DNA from: Citrus sinensis
Lineage: Eukaryota; Streptophyta; Magnoliopsida; Sapindales; Rutaceae
Assembly: GCF_022201045.2 (NCBI RefSeq)
Contig: NC_068559.1
Location: 17,789,501 to 17,853,500 of the forward strand
DNA: 64,000 nucleotides
Direction of reading: 5' to 3'
How positions within the stretch are numbered: position 1 is the first letter of the stretch; every line of letters starts with the position of its first letter. Below, piece by piece: positions 62,482 through 64,000 of this stretch. The notes under the pieces are model-generated. The model was not told the origin of the DNA and ran no database searches. It was given only the letters and a program-made list of their open reading frames with translations. The position numbers were made by a program, and so were the translations under genes.

Positions 62482-62662
62482 TAATGATACAGCCACAAAC
62501 TTTTATACAAACTGATGTGGCATGATAAGATTAGTTGAATTAAATATCACTTGGCCCACATGATTTGTTTTTATTAATTTATATTTTCATTCAACCAATG
62601 AAATCATGCCACGTCAATTTGTACAAAATAAGTTTGTACAAGAATTTATGGCTGTATCATTA
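62482..62662. mobile_element. Small MITE, about 180 bp
   Basis: Inverted ends TAATGATACAGCC and GGCTGTATCATTA are joined by extended pairing (ACAAACTTTTATACAAACT with AAGTTTGTACAAGAATTTA, and GTGGCATGAT with ATCATGCCAC). Target duplication is not clear. Superfamily is not assigned. Confidence 0.75.
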
Positions 62663-63670
62663 CTCAAAAAAAAAATGCTCGTTGCGTCACTGCTTAGGCC
62701 ATTCTAAATCTTCAGTTGTCTGTCTGAAGTCTATCACTTGGTGCAAAATAGTCAAATTTTCACCATTTAGACCATACGATAATCGGACACGTGGATGATC
62801 CTGTGACTACCACATTTTTCCAAAGCACGTAGCGGGCCATTTATATTAGTTAATTCATTTGTGAATGTAATGAGAAAGAACTAAGGCGACGCACACTAGC
62901 AGGAGCTGAAACTTTCAGTCTTTCACTGTCTGAAAAGGCCGTTGACCATTCAATCTGCGTACGTTCTTTGTTCTCAAATTTTATCGTTTGTTTTCATTTT
63001 TCGTTCATGTCAAGTTTCTGTATTTGCACACAATTAAATGATCACTCATTCGCAGGTTTTGCTTTTACCTGACGCTTTTCAATAGTTTTATGCACTCTAG
63101 TATTTGCGATATATCTTTCTGCTGGTGCTTGATGACCCAAGTTGCATGTGAACGGATTAGATATTCATTTTAGTTTGTTAATCAGTCAAATATCGTAGGC
63201 CCCCTCTGTTATTACCGCGGTGATTGCTAGGAACAGCTACTGGTTGTTATGTTTGTTTCTGTGTAGGCTTTTCAATGGAAATATATACACCTCAATGTTT
63301 CTTTTGCCTTTGACAACGTATATTGATTAAGTTGGTGTTCCTGAGTTGAGAGTCTTTTCAAACTTTGCCAAACATGCGTCCAAATAGATTGAGCTTGTAC
63401 GTGAGATAGCTGGATTTTATTTGCTTACAAACCTTTTTTGGGATTATTTAAAAATTACAATTACTAACCTGGTTTCGGATACACGAGAGTTGTTTGCTAT
63501 CATCCAATTTATTTTGGTTGGAGCACGTTTTAACTGACACAAAGCCGGAAATACCAGTTCAATCTCAGTAACCTCTATAATTTGTCTCAAATACGTTGTG
63601 TTTAGTTATTTATGTTCTTGGATTTCCAATTCATTTATGGCTTAACTGATATAAGAAAGCTGACAGGGAT
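62663..63670. other. Promoter and probable 5' untranslated region of the SURNod19 gene
   Basis: No coding frame seen. The sequence just before 63671 ends in a plausible splice acceptor (AAGCTGACAG), so a 5' untranslated exon further left, near 62880-62960, is possible. Confidence 0.4.
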
Positions 63671-64000
63671 ATGAGAAATTTTTCTCAAGGATGGAAGATT
63701 CTGGTAGCCATTTTTCTGTTGGGATTAAGCTTTCCATACTCACAAGGTTATAATGTCAAATCTAAAGTCTTTTTGTCACCTAAGTTTGTGCTGGGGCCAG
63801 GATCCGTTGAGAATAAATTTTACTATGGGATTGACTTTCCGAGAGGTCATATTGCTCTAAAGAGTTTTGATGCAGAAGTAATTGATGAGGCAGGAAATCC
63901 CGTTCCTCTTCACGAGACTTATCTCCACCATTGGCTCGTTGAAAAATACTATGGACGTAAAGATGCAGAAGTACTAGAGTATAATGGCAACAGACTTCTT
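63671..64000 (+). CDS. Stress up-regulated Nod 19 (SURNod19) family protein, 5' part, cut by window end
   Basis: The ATG at 63671 opens 110 codons to the window edge without a stop. Residues 1-27 are a signal peptide (MRNFSQGWKILVAIFLLGLS). The mature start YNVKSKVFLSPKFVLGPGSV and the motif HETYLHHWLVEKYY are characteristic of SURNod19 proteins (PF07712 type). These are secreted plant proteins induced in nodules and by stress; biochemical role unknown. The rest lies beyond the window. Confidence 0.88.
   Translation, partial: MRNFSQGWKILVAIFLLGLSFPYSQGYNVKSKVFLSPKFVLGPGSVENKFYYGIDFPRGHIALKSFDAEVIDEAGNPVPLHETYLHHWLVEKYYGRKDAEVLEYNGNRLL

Noticed and set aside
1-64000. tRNA, rRNA or CRISPR features
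   Set aside because: No tRNA A/B-box pair or cloverleaf, no rRNA block and no regularly spaced repeat array were seen by eye; the only tRNA-like sequence is the LTR element's primer site. A covariance-model scan would be needed to exclude small RNAs fully.

Overview
This is plant nuclear DNA, almost certainly from a eudicot and probably a rosid. Genes have short exons with GT..AG introns, intergenic DNA is AT-rich, and there are plant-only gene families (DYW-class PPR, REM-type B3 factor, xylan synthase IRX10, CRUMPLED LEAF, FAR1-related sequences, SURNod19). The transposon fossils are also plant types (Athila-type Ty3/gypsy, plant L1 LINE, MULE, hAT and Harbinger-like MITEs). The genus cannot be fixed from the sequence. 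Exon models were built by eye from splice sites, reading-frame continuity and remembered family sequences; no alignment was run.

Layout. 1-5105: truncated, minus-strand Athila-like LTR retrotransposon fossil with a tRNA-Asp primer site and a ~1.3 kb LTR. 5.6-15.6 kb: gene graveyard with a C48/Ulp1-like protease remnant, a small RNase H1 N-terminal-like domain, a multi-exon FAR1-RELATED SEQUENCE pseudogene and a ~75-80 bp AT-rich tandem array. 16.1-23.1 kb: three host genes, namely B3 factor (+), DYW PPR protein (+) and Sec14/CRAL-TRIO protein (-). 23.4-37.2 kb: gene-poor and transposon-rich, with a hAT element with 8-bp target duplication, an ~890 bp MITE, degraded terminal fragments and a minus-strand LINE that lost its RT palm. 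38.9-56.7 kb: gene-rich block with IRX10-type xylan xylosyltransferase (+), plastid rubredoxin (+), CRUMPLED LEAF (-), an At4g14100-like secreted protein (-), SDHAF2 (-) and a short-chain dehydrogenase (-). 57.1-62.7 kb: transposon cluster with a 2,076 bp fold-back MULE with a perfect 9-bp target duplication, two MITEs side by side in inverted orientation, a 534 bp hAT element with a perfect 8-bp target duplication and a ~180 bp MITE. 63.67-64 kb: 5' end of a SURNod19 gene.

How the genes relate. There are no operons. From memory, the PPR, rubredoxin, CRL, SDR and SDHAF2 genes match neighbours in Arabidopsis At5g50990-At5g51040, while the IRX10-type, SDR and SURNod19 genes match At5g61820-At5g61840. 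These look like two Arabidopsis duplicates of one ancestral segment, and this window keeps members of both in one piece. Functions are independent: organelle RNA editing (PPR), plastid biogenesis (rubredoxin, CRL), mitochondrial complex II assembly (SDHAF2), secondary wall xylan (IRX10) and lipid transfer (Sec14).

Most unusual items: the fold-back MULE with near-perfect 220 bp arms around an 11-nt loop, and a 45-nt phase-preserving candidate cassette exon in the IRX10-type gene.
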